A stretch of 12,354 nt of DNA, from assembly GCA_002690755.1 (NCBI GenBank), contig NZFT01000039.1, forward strand, positions 11,535-23,888, in the 5' to 3' direction. This document shows, one piece after another, positions 1 through 6,275 of the stretch. Origin of the DNA: Phycisphaerae bacterium (GTDB lineage: Bacteria; Planctomycetota; Phycisphaerae; Phycisphaerales; SM1A02). Every line of letters begins with the position of its first letter. Position 1 is the stretch's first letter. The notes beneath the pieces were generated by a model. It saw nothing but the letters and a program-made list of their open reading frames with translations. It was not told where the DNA came from and made no database searches. A program made the position numbers and the translations under genes.

Positions 1-312
1 GGAGACATCCGGGTCATCACCGAACACCCGATGAACGAGCCGATCATCCTCGTCACCAAGGAGGGGGACGTCGATTACCGGGCGCCGAAGGGCTCGACCG
101 GAATCTACGATCTTCGATCGATCGGCGGTCTCGTCTACAACCGGTTCACCGAGGCTCGCGTGGTCAGCACGTCGGCCGACAACGACCCTGCGACCTTCGT
201 CGCGGACGTGGGTGGCGGTCTCAATCCGGTTCTGGTGAGAACGACCTATGGCGACATTCGCGTCGCGGTCACCGAATTCCCGACGGGCGTCGGCCCGATC
301 ATCATGGAATGA
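1..312 (+). CDS. C-terminal fragment of a beta-rich protein, function unknown
   Basis: The reading frame is open from base 1 to the TGA at 310-312, so 103 C-terminal residues are visible and the start lies outside the window. The ATG at 31 is internal because the codons before it (G-D-I-R-V-I-T-E-H-P) belong to the same frame. The visible part alternates short polar and hydrophobic stretches with many Gly, Val, Thr and Asp, as expected for beta-strands. The motif G-D-I-R-V occurs twice, at visible residues 1-5 and again about 15 residues before the end, which suggests repeating strand units. This resembles the beta-solenoid style of DUF4097-type putative adhesins, but the similarity is impressionistic. 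The gene ends 39 nt before the rlmE start, on the same strand and in the same frame, so co-transcription is possible. The coding call is firm; the function is not known. Confidence 0.75.
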   Translation, partial: GDIRVITEHPMNEPIILVTKEGDVDYRAPKGSTGIYDLRSIGGLVYNRFTEARVVSTSADNDPATFVADVGGGLNPVLVRTTYGDIRVAVTEFPTGVGPIIME

Positions 313-351
313 GACCACGCCCACCGTCGGCGGGACGATCCGGAACACTTC

Positions 352-1023
352 GTGCGAGACGTGCAGGACCATTGGTTTCGTCAGGCAAAGCGTGAGGGCT
401 ACCGCTCTCGCGCCGCTTTCAAGCTGACCGACATCGACGACCGGAAGAAGGTCCTTTCGAAGGGTGACCGGGTCCTCGATTGCGGGGCGGCGCCCGGGTC
501 CTGGGCGCAGGTGGCGGCCCGTCGGGTCGGCCGTCGCGGTTCGGTGGTGGCGGTGGATCTGAAGGCGATCGATCCCGCGGAACTCCCCGAAAACGTCTCG
601 CTGCACGAAGCGGATCTCTGTGAGATGGATCTGGCGTCACTCGGCGGCGAGGTGTTCGACGTGGTGCTCTCCGACATGGCCCCGGACACCACCGGCGATC
701 CCTTCGGCGATCACCATCGTTCGATCCGACTCTGCAACGTCCTGCTGGATCGGGTGCCCGAGTGGCTGCGTCCGGGCGGGAACCTCGTGATGAAGGTGTT
801 CGAGGGCGAGGCCTATCGTGATCTTCTCACTCGATCGAACGGGTTGTTCCGGAAGGTCAAAGGGTTCAAGCCGGTGGCAAGTCGCTCCGAATCCGTGGAG
901 ATGTTCGTGATCTGCACGGACTTCCTGCCTCCCGATGAGCGGGATCATGGCGATGCAGGTGACTCCGAGGAGATCATCCCGGTGCCGCCACGCCCGACGC
1001 CGTCGCCCGGCTGGAACGACTGA
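352..1023 (+). CDS. rlmE: 23S rRNA (uridine-2'-O-)-methyltransferase RlmE (FtsJ/RrmJ family)
   Basis: The 223-residue product matches the FtsJ/RrmJ family, which transfers a methyl group from S-adenosylmethionine to the 2'-OH of the A-loop uridine (U2552 in E. coli) of the large ribosomal subunit. The SAM motif I V-L-D-C-G-A-A-P-G-S-W is at residues 41-51. All four catalytic residues of the K-D-K-E tetrad can be placed: K24 (S-R-A-A-F-K), D108 (S-D-M-A-P), K148 (V-M-K-V-F) and E183 (S-x-E-M-F-V). Their spacing (84, 40, 35) is nearly that of E. coli RlmE (86, 40, 35). The GTG at 352 is the first possible start after the upstream stop at 310-312; a second GTG at 361 is an alternative, and no strong Shine-Dalgarno sequence is seen. 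Compared with E. coli the N terminus is about 14 residues shorter. The protein carries an extra C-terminal tail of about 30 residues rich in Asp, Glu and Pro. Family assignment is secure. Confidence 0.95.
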   Translation: MRDVQDHWFRQAKREGYRSRAAFKLTDIDDRKKVLSKGDRVLDCGAAPGSWAQVAARRVGRRGSVVAVDLKAIDPAELPENVSLHEADLCEMDLASLGGEVFDVVLSDMAPDTTGDPFGDHHRSIRLCNVLLDRVPEWLRPGGNLVMKVFEGEAYRDLLTRSNGLFRKVKGFKPVASRSESVEMFVICTDFLPPDERDHGDAGDSEEIIPVPPRPTPSPGWND

Positions 1024-1123
1024 ACACCGTCGCGCAGAAAACGCATCTTCGTCCGGCCGGATCGGCGCAATCGATGCCGGAAGGTCCGCCGTCGTTCGGC
1101 CAATGACCGTGCGAAGGCGCTCC

Positions 1124-1140
1124 GATCGGGTTTCCCGATC
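1124..1140. repeat. Perfect 7-bp inverted repeat abutting the sigma-54 promoter
   Basis: GATCGGG (1124-1130), a TTT spacer, then CCCGATC (1134-1140). It ends one base before the -24 element of the sigma-54 promoter and lies about 100 nt after the rlmE stop. It could be an operator for a dimeric regulator, or the stem of a terminator for rlmE, although no T-run follows it. The rest of the rlmE to 1195 gap (1024-1123) shows no other clear signal. Confidence 0.45.
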
Positions 1141-1141
1141 T

Positions 1142-1156
1142 TGGCACGACCGTTGC
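1142..1156 (+). promoter_or_regulatory. Sigma-54 (RpoN) -24/-12 promoter
   Basis: The sequence TGGCAC (1142-1147), five bases, TTGC (1153-1156) matches the RpoN consensus TGGCAC-N5-TTGCW at every fixed position except the final W, which is G. The invariant GG (1143-1144) and GC (1155-1156) have the required spacing, which puts transcription start near 1168. That leaves a leader of about 27 nt containing the GGAG Shine-Dalgarno at 1183-1186 before the ATG at 1195. Such promoters need an AAA+ activator bound upstream; no activator gene is in the window and no convincing paired enhancer site was recognised in 1024-1123. Confidence 0.75.
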
Positions 1157-1194
1157 GTTCGTTTCTTCACGATTCCCCTCCTGGAGAAACCACC

Positions 1195-2400
1195 ATGCAG
1201 ATCGGTCACGCCAATCCTGAACTTCTCGGCCCCGCGGGCCTCGCTCGCACCAACGCCGCCTCGACCGCGGGCACGGTTCGTGCTTCGACACCAGCATCCT
1301 CCGATCCGCCGCTGAGCGGAAGCGAGCAGTTGCTCGACATGGATGCCTTCATGTCGGCCTGGGGTTCGAACGACCAGACCTGGGACGTCGACGGCTCGGG
1401 CATGGTGGATGGCACCGACCTTGGAACCCTGCTCTCGGTCCAGACCGCGGCCGCATCCGGCGACGCCGACCTGCAGGCGCTGCTCGGCGCGTGGGGCACG
1501 TCCGATCCCGACTGGGACTTCAACGCCGACGGCGTCGTCGACGGACTGGACCTCGGCGTCTATCTCCAGGGTGGGGTCGGCGATTCGCCGCCCGCCAGCG
1601 AAGCCCTCAGCGTCGACGGTTTCGTCGCCGCGTGGGGTTCCGCGGACCCGGTGTACGACCTCAATGCCGACGGCATCGTGGACGGTCAGGATCTCGGGCA
1701 GTACCTCGAACAGCAGATGGAATCCACGGTCGATCCGAATCAGCTGGAACAGTTCATGTCGGCGTGGGGTTCCGACGACGCCGCCTTCGACCTGAATGGC
1801 GACGGTACCGTCGACGGCGTGGATCTCGGGCTGTTTCTCGAGCAGGCCGAAGGCACCCAGCTGCCGTCGAACGCACTGCCGATGAAGGTCGAGCACGTCG
1901 TTTCGAACATCGCCGACCAGGCGATGTCGCGGTTCGATGGTGCCGGGGAAGGCCGGATCGAAGTGGGCCAGATGGGGTTTCCGATGGAGCTCGGGCAGCT
2001 CTTCGACGCCGATGGTGACGGCTTCATCGATCGCTCCGAGTTGACCCAGATGATCTCCCGGGATGCCAAGGCCATCTTCGACGGCACCGACGCCTCGCTC
2101 GCGAACCTGTCCCAGCGATGGAACGACATCCTCGCGCCGGATCCGATCCAGCAGGCGAACCAGTCGCATGCCGCAAGTCGAATCCAGGCCATGCCGCCGA
2201 CGCTCGGAGGGCAGCCCTTCGGGACCGCTTCCGCGACCGATCGGGTCGCGGGCATCCTTTCGAACCTCGGCCACGAGACCCTCCCGTCGAACCTGTCCGA
2301 CGTGCTCAAGGGATTGAAGCTTCCCGGGACGTCTTCGGAAGCGATCATGGACCGGTTGATGCAGGAGCACGGCTTCTCGGCCGTCGACGCCACCGCCTGA
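1195..2400 (+). CDS. Dockerin-like/EF-hand calcium-binding repeat protein under sigma-54 control
   Basis: The 401-residue product has no enzymatic domain that I recognise. It carries four dockerin-like calcium loops of the form D-x-(D/N)-x-(D/S)-G-x-V-D-G-x-D-L-G, starting at D64, D108, D155 and D199. Each is preceded eight residues earlier by A-W-G-(S/T). Further on are a degenerate EF-hand (from D248) and a canonical one, D-A-D-G-D-G-F-I-D-R-S-E (271-282), which probably pair. Residues 283-401 are polar with short amphipathic stretches. The start is ATG 1195 with GGAG at 1183-1186; earlier in-frame codons fall inside the sigma-54 promoter. The N terminus (M-Q-I-G-H-A-N-P-E-L-L-G) lacks the basic-plus-hydrophobic pattern of a Sec signal, and no membrane segment is seen. 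Known dockerins bind cohesins or act as secreted tags, but no cohesin is in the window. Possible roles are calcium sensing in the cytoplasm, or export by a non-Sec route such as the flagellar apparatus. These roles are inference; calcium binding is well supported. Confidence 0.85.
   Translation: MQIGHANPELLGPAGLARTNAASTAGTVRASTPASSDPPLSGSEQLLDMDAFMSAWGSNDQTWDVDGSGMVDGTDLGTLLSVQTAAASGDADLQALLGAWGTSDPDWDFNADGVVDGLDLGVYLQGGVGDSPPASEALSVDGFVAAWGSADPVYDLNADGIVDGQDLGQYLEQQMESTVDPNQLEQFMSAWGSDDAAFDLNGDGTVDGVDLGLFLEQAEGTQLPSNALPMKVEHVVSNIADQAMSRFDGAGEGRIEVGQMGFPMELGQLFDADGDGFIDRSELTQMISRDAKAIFDGTDASLANLSQRWNDILAPDPIQQANQSHAASRIQAMPPTLGGQPFGTASATDRVAGILSNLGHETLPSNLSDVLKGLKLPGTSSEAIMDRLMQEHGFSAVDATA
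1348..1842 (+). repeat. Four-copy dockerin-like coding repeat
   Basis: Four units of about 30 codons lie at 1348-1437, 1480-1569, 1621-1710 and 1753-1842, within the calcium-loop gene. Each encodes a helix ending A-W-G-(S/T), a short linker, then the 12-residue calcium loop and D-L-G-x-(L/Y/F)-L. Start-to-start spacing is 44, 47 and 44 codons. Units 2 to 4 are closest to each other; unit 1 has Ser at loop position 5 and Met at position 7. The pattern implies tandem duplication followed by divergence of the linkers. Confidence 0.85.
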
Positions 2401-2434
2401 TCGCGAAGGTGGTTCGAACCGATCGGAATCGAAG

Positions 2435-2468
2435 CGACGGCCCCTCACCGCGAAGTGAGGGGCCGTCG
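2435..2468 (+). terminator. Perfect 14-bp hairpin, probable terminator between convergent genes
   Basis: CGACGGCCCCTCAC (2435-2448) pairs perfectly with GTGAGGGGCCGTCG (2455-2468) around a 6-nt loop CGCGAA. The stem starts 34 nt after the calcium-loop gene stop. On the + strand it is followed by the moderately T-rich TGCGTTTCATTC, so it should terminate that gene. It also lies 29 nt beyond the dapL stop on the - strand, but that side has no T-tract, so a bidirectional role is only possible. Confidence 0.85.
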
Positions 2469-2497
2469 TGCGTTTCATTCGGATTCCGGCCGATGCT

Positions 2498-3733
2498 TCA
2501 GACCATCGCCCGCATTCGATTCACGACCTCATCGACGTTGGCGCGGCTGTTGAACGCGCTGATCCGGAAGTAACCTTCACCGCCTCGGCCGAAACCGGCT
2601 CCGGGGGTGGTGACGATCTGCGCCTCCCGCAGGAGACGGTCGAACATGCCCCAGCTGTCGATGTCATCGGGGCAGCGGACCCAGACGTACGGCGCGTCGG
2701 TGCCTCCGAACACCCGCAGTCCCATGGATTCGCATCCACCGCGAAGCAGCGCCGCATTGGTCATGTAGTGATCGACGAGCTTCGAGGTCTGCTCGAGGCC
2801 CGCGGGGGAGTAGAGCGCGTGGGCGCCTCGCTGCACCGGCCAGCTCACGCCGTTGCTTCGAGTGCACCACCGTCGATTCCAGAGTCCGTGAAGAGGCACG
2901 CGACGTCCGTCGCGGGTCCGACCTTCCAGCGTCTTGGGCACCACGGTGTATCCGCAGCGGACACCGGTGAAGCCGCCGTTCTTCGAAAAGCTCCGGGTTT
3001 CGATCGCACACCGATCCGCGCCCTCGATCTCGAAGATGCTCCGTGGGAGTTCCGGGTTCCGGATGAAGTTCACGTACGCGGCGTCGTAGACGACGAGCGA
3101 TTCGTGTTCGAGGGCCCAGTCGACCCATTCCTGCAGGCCTTCGCGATCGATCGTCGACCCGGTCGGATTGTTCGGGAAGCAGAGATAGACGACGTCCACG
3201 GGCTCGGCGGGCGGCCTGGGAATGAATCCGTTCTCCTCCCGGGCCTCCATCGTGACCAGGCCGTCGTATCCCCCCCCTTCGAGGGCTTCCCTGGTGTTCC
3301 CGGCCATGACGTTGGTGTCGACGTACACCGGATACACCGGGTCGCTCACCGCGACGCGATTGCCGCCGCCGAGGATCTCCAGGAGGCTTCCGCAGTCACC
3401 CTTCGACCCGTCGCTCACGAAGATCTCGTCGTCGTCGATCTCCACGCCTCGGGCGCGGTAGTCGTGTTCCGCGATCGCCTTCCGAAGGAAGTCGTAACCG
3501 GTCGGCGGGGGGTAGCCTCGAAACGTGTCGCGATCCGCGAGTTCGTCGATCGCGGCGTGCATCGCTTCGATGACCGCGGGCACGATCGGTTCGGTGACGT
3601 CCCCGATGCCGCACCGGATGATCCGTTCCGCGGCGGCGGGCGACGAGGCCTCGTACTCGGCGACCCGTCTTGCGATCTCGGGAAAGAGGTAGCCCGCGGC
3701 CAGCTTCAGATAGTGTTCGTTGACAAAGACCAT
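2498..3733 (-). CDS. dapL: LL-diaminopimelate aminotransferase
   Basis: DapL is a PLP-dependent class I/II aminotransferase that converts tetrahydrodipicolinate directly to LL-2,6-diaminopimelate with glutamate as amino donor. It bypasses the acylated intermediates of lysine and peptidoglycan synthesis in the cytoplasm. The 411-residue product is the usual size for the family. Family signatures are V-N-E-H-Y-L-K-L near the N terminus, G-I-G-D-V-T-E-P (42-49), N-N-P-T-G (188-192), D217 and Y220 in Y-D-A-A-Y, the PLP lysine K251 in S-F-S-K, G-F-T-G-V-R (254-259), N-G-V-S-W-P-V-Q (294-301) and the carboxylate-binding arginine R390 in F-R-I-S-A-F. The start is ATG 3733, with AGGA eight bases upstream; an in-frame start at 3769 would add 12 residues with no homology. 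It is the last gene of a - strand run, 72 nt after the methyltransferase. DapL is common in planctomycetes and other PVC bacteria. Confidence 0.95.
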   Translation of the reverse strand: MVFVNEHYLKLAAGYLFPEIARRVAEYEASSPAAAERIIRCGIGDVTEPIVPAVIEAMHAAIDELADRDTFRGYPPPTGYDFLRKAIAEHDYRARGVEIDDDEIFVSDGSKGDCGSLLEILGGGNRVAVSDPVYPVYVDTNVMAGNTREALEGGGYDGLVTMEAREENGFIPRPPAEPVDVVYLCFPNNPTGSTIDREGLQEWVDWALEHESLVVYDAAYVNFIRNPELPRSIFEIEGADRCAIETRSFSKNGGFTGVRCGYTVVPKTLEGRTRDGRRVPLHGLWNRRWCTRSNGVSWPVQRGAHALYSPAGLEQTSKLVDHYMTNAALLRGGCESMGLRVFGGTDAPYVWVRCPDDIDSWGMFDRLLREAQIVTTPGAGFGRGGEGYFRISAFNSRANVDEVVNRMRAMV

Positions 3734-3805
3734 GGGGCGTCGTCCTGGGGTACGGGTCGGCGGGCGCACGGCCTGGTGCCGGATGTCGCGAATCGTCCTG
3801 CGGGG

Positions 3806-4432
3806 TCAGGGGTCCCGATGGCGGAGCCTCACCGCGATGGCGGGTGGGAAGTTCGCCATGACCAGTCTCCGCGAGCCTCGATGCCGCCGGTGCAGGGATT
3901 TCGCGTGGGCGTCGATCCTGCGGAGATTTCGTCGCGAGGCGGACGACGTGACCGGGGCCTTCATCACTCGGACCGCGGCGTACTCGAAGTACGCGAGATC
4001 GCCGTCCTCGGCGAGGAGCCCCATCATCCGCTTGAAGATGCCGCGAACCAGCGGCGGCGGGAAGTTGTTGAACGGCAGACCGCAGATGATGTGGTCGAAC
4101 GGGCCTTCGATCGGTGCATCCTCGATCGGGGCCTCGTGCAGGGCGACCTCGATGTCGGGCCGTCGCTCGCGAAACGGCGCGAGATGCCGCTTTTCGATCA
4201 CCTTGCAGAAGAAGGGATTGATCTCCACCACGTGGAACTCGTCGCCGGGCCGGAGGTGGGAGAGGATCCTCGCGGTGAACGGGCCGGTACCGGGGCCGAC
4301 CTCGAGTATTCGACGGGGACGGTCCGTCTCCCGCAACGGCGCCGTCATCTCTCGAGCGAGACGTCCACCACTCGGCCAGACGGCGCCGGTGTGCTTGAAG
4401 TTGCTGAGGGTCTGGGAGAGGAAGTCGAGCAT
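3806..4432 (-). CDS. SAM-dependent methyltransferase, PmtA/phospholipid N-methyltransferase-like
   Basis: The 208-residue product has a class I methyltransferase fold. The G-rich motif I I-L-E-V-G-P-G-T-G is at residues 42-50, and the acidic residue closing strand 2 is E70 in H-V-V-E-I-N-P. Three features point to the bacterial phospholipid N-methyltransferase group (COG3963, PmtA-like, related to rRNA adenine dimethylases) rather than a generic methyltransferase: N-terminal G-A-V-W-P-S-G (16-22), G-L-P-F-N-N-F-P-P (118-126) at motif IV, and a C-terminal N-F-P-P-A-I-A (194-200). PmtA enzymes methylate phosphatidylethanolamine towards phosphatidylcholine at the inner face of the membrane. The exact substrate here cannot be read from sequence. 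It lies between the M42 peptidase (106 nt upstream) and dapL (72 nt downstream) on the same strand. The ATG at 4432 is the natural start, but no strong Shine-Dalgarno precedes it. Confidence 0.82.
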   Translation of the reverse strand: MLDFLSQTLSNFKHTGAVWPSGGRLAREMTAPLRETDRPRRILEVGPGTGPFTARILSHLRPGDEFHVVEINPFFCKVIEKRHLAPFRERRPDIEVALHEAPIEDAPIEGPFDHIICGLPFNNFPPPLVRGIFKRMMGLLAEDGDLAYFEYAAVRVMKAPVTSSASRRNLRRIDAHAKSLHRRHRGSRRLVMANFPPAIAVRLRHRDP

Positions 4433-4538
4433 GGGTCGAAAGCTGGAAAAGGTCTCTCAGGATAATGCCAGCCGGATTCGATCGGATCACGCACTCGTGG
4501 AATACGTACGGGTTTCTTCGAAATCACGAGCTCGAATT

Positions 4539-5630
4539 TCAGGCGATGGTCGGAACGAACGATTCGCCCGGGCCGAGATCCCGGCAGAATCTCGTGAAGA
4601 TCGACGCGATCGCATCGAGATCGGCGAGACTCGTCATTTCCACGGTGGTGTGCATGTACCGGATCGGCAGGCTCACCAGGCCCGAGGGAATGCCGCCGCT
4701 GCGGAGGAAGATGGCGTCGGTATCGGTGCCGGATCGGCCGGGAACCGCGGAGCGCTGGATCGTGATCTCTTCGCGTTCGGCGGCGGCGAGCAGCTTCGCC
4801 ACCACCAGCGGCTGTGCGGGTCCGCCGATCGCCACCTTGGGGCCGCCCGCGAGCTTGAAGTCACCATGCCGGTTTCGATCGATGCCCGGCGTGTCGGTCG
4901 CATGTCCCACGTCGGTCACCAGGGCGACGTCGGGCTTGAGGCCTTCGGCGATCATCGCCGCACCGGCCAGTCCGACCTCTTCCTGGACGGTGCTCACCGC
5001 GACCACGTTGCAGTTCAAGGACGCTCGGTCGGGGGCGAGTCGGCGCAGGGTTTCCGCGGCGGCCCAGGTTCCGATGCGGTTGTCCAGACCTCTGGCGAGG
5101 ATGGTGTCGTCGCCGATCAGTTCGGAGCCGTCGGCGAAGACGCCGGGATCACCGACATTGAGCTTCTCCGTCGCCTCTTCCCTCGAGTGACAGCCGATGT
5201 CCACGAAGAGCTCGTGAAGCTTGCGGGCCTTGCCGTCCCGGCTGCGATCCTGCAGATGGATGGCGGTCGCGCCGATCACGCCGAGGACCGGATCGTGCAC
5301 GCCGGGGACGCTGGAGGCGAATCGGATCCGCTTTCCGACGATCGAACCCGCGTCGATGCCGCCGATCTGGCGGCAGTAGACGAATCCCTTGTCGTCGATG
5401 TTGTTGACCATCAGGCCGATTTCGTCGGCATGGCCACAGACCGCCACGGTGGGGGCGTCGGCATGGTCGCAGTCGAGACGGGCGAAGCAGTTCCCGTACG
5501 CATCGTTCCAGGTACGGGTCGCGGACGCCTGCACCTCGTCGAGCCAGACTCGCTGGCCGGCCATCTCGTGGCCGGAGGGTGACGGGGTGTCGAGAAGGCG
5601 TCGGAGAAAGTCGAGTGATTCGGTTCGCAT
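4539..5630 (-). CDS. M42 family metallo-aminopeptidase (glutamyl aminopeptidase/FrvX type)
   Basis: The 363-residue product matches the M42 family, whose members form large self-compartmentalised complexes that trim N-terminal residues from peptides in the cytoplasm. The full set of di-metal ligands is visible: H67 (G-H-A-D-E-I-G), bridging D183 (A-R-G-L-D-N-R), E218 (Q-E-E-V-G), D240 (V-T-D-V-G-H) and H327 (R-Y-M-H-T). E217 is the general base. The N-terminal T-P-S-P-S-G-H-E is also typical. The length is within the family range, with no signal peptide, so it should be cytoplasmic. Family names such as cellulase or endoglucanase are historical misnomers. The start ATG 5630 has GTGGA close upstream. 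It follows the 104-residue gene by 54 nt and precedes the methyltransferase by 106 nt. Together with the secreted tricorn protease it suggests peptides are an important nutrient, which is inference. Confidence 0.92.
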   Translation of the reverse strand: MRTESLDFLRRLLDTPSPSGHEMAGQRVWLDEVQASATRTWNDAYGNCFARLDCDHADAPTVAVCGHADEIGLMVNNIDDKGFVYCRQIGGIDAGSIVGKRIRFASSVPGVHDPVLGVIGATAIHLQDRSRDGKARKLHELFVDIGCHSREEATEKLNVGDPGVFADGSELIGDDTILARGLDNRIGTWAAAETLRRLAPDRASLNCNVVAVSTVQEEVGLAGAAMIAEGLKPDVALVTDVGHATDTPGIDRNRHGDFKLAGGPKVAIGGPAQPLVVAKLLAAAEREEITIQRSAVPGRSGTDTDAIFLRSGGIPSGLVSLPIRYMHTTVEMTSLADLDAIASIFTRFCRDLGPGESFVPTIA

Positions 5631-5684
5631 CGGTCCACTTTACAACACCGTCGGCGGTGAGGAAGCGGATCCGAACGATGGTGA

Positions 5685-5999
5685 TCAGCCTTCGCTGGGA
5701 CGCTTCGGTCGGGCCTTGAGCCGCGGACCCTTGAAGTCGAACATCGTTCCGGCATCGCGAACCGTCGTCGACCCCTTCGAGAAGTCCTGCTCCGTCTGAT
5801 TCGAGTCCGCGATCGGGGTGTCGAGCGGGTCGATCGGCATTCGTCCACCGCCCGTGACGGGCGAGGCGAGCGGCGGCGTGACCGCGTCCGACCGGCCCGG
5901 ACCATCGACGCGGCGGGCGCGGGCGTCGTCGATCGAGCGTTCCATCCGCTGGAGGATGGTGCGAAGTCGGTTGGTCTGTTCGGTGTCTCGGGGCTTCAT
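5685..5999 (-). CDS. Small hypothetical protein, first gene of the - strand run
   Basis: I do not recognise this 104-residue protein. The first 25 residues or so (E-Q-T-N-R-L-R-T-I-L-Q-R-M-E-R-S-I) could form a charged amphipathic helix or coiled coil. The middle is rich in Pro, Gly, Asp and Ser and probably disordered, and the end is strongly basic (G-P-R-L-K-A-R-P-K-R). There is no signal peptide, membrane segment or cysteine pattern. Coding status rests on the strong Shine-Dalgarno GAGGAGG at 6009-6015 and on its position 54 nt upstream of the M42 peptidase. The start ATG 5999 is preferred; an ATG at 6006-6008 in the same frame would add M-P-V but touches the Shine-Dalgarno directly. The basic tail could contact nucleic acid, but that is a guess. 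Confidence 0.65.
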   Translation of the reverse strand: MKPRDTEQTNRLRTILQRMERSIDDARARRVDGPGRSDAVTPPLASPVTGGGRMPIDPLDTPIADSNQTEQDFSKGSTTVRDAGTMFDFKGPRLKARPKRPSEG

Positions 6000-6008
6000 G
6001 ACGGGCAT

Positions 6009-6015
6009 CCTCCTC
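6009..6015 (-). promoter_or_regulatory. Strong ribosome binding site that decides the start of the 104-residue gene
   Basis: Read on the - strand this is GAGGAGG. It abuts an ATG at 6008 with no spacer and lies nine bases before a second in-frame ATG at 5999. Normal spacing favours 5999 as the real start. The remainder of the divergent gap up to 6275 holds no promoter I can support on either strand. Confidence 0.7.
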
Positions 6016-6275
6016 GGTTCGATTTCTGGACAGAAGGGAAATCGGACGTCGCTCGCCGGATCTGCGGGGGTACCTGATTCTTTTCAGTCATCGATCCCCG
6101 CCATCGGACGGCCAGGCGGGATGACCGGTACAGATCCACCTCCCCGCAGGGTCGGCTGAAGTCATGGCCCCCGTTGGTTCGCTCGGCTAGACTCGGGGAC
6201 GGTGCCGACTCGGCGATCTTTGCACGATCGTCGGGTTTCGTCGCGATCCAATCCGCATTCTGGAGCGTTGAAGAC

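Noticed and set aside
2411..2420. GGTTCGAACC, resembling a tRNA T-loop core
   Set aside because: It is a short palindrome in the spacer after the calcium-loop gene; no acceptor stem, anticodon arm or CCA end can be built around it.
637..2478. 613-codon - strand open frame opposite rlmE and the calcium-loop gene
   Set aside because: Antisense shadow. It crosses the rlmE end, the sigma-54 promoter and the terminator hairpin, and its protein shows no recognisable domain.
4494..4530. CTCGTG/CACGAG inverted repeat in the gap between the M42 and methyltransferase genes
   Set aside because: A 6-bp stem with a 25-nt loop is expected by chance in GC-rich DNA and has no T-tract.
2468..5582. Two long overlapping + strand open frames (665 and 620 codons) opposite dapL, the methyltransferase and the M42 gene
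   Set aside because: Their translations are Arg/His/Val-rich shadows. All three - strand genes have complete catalytic motifs.
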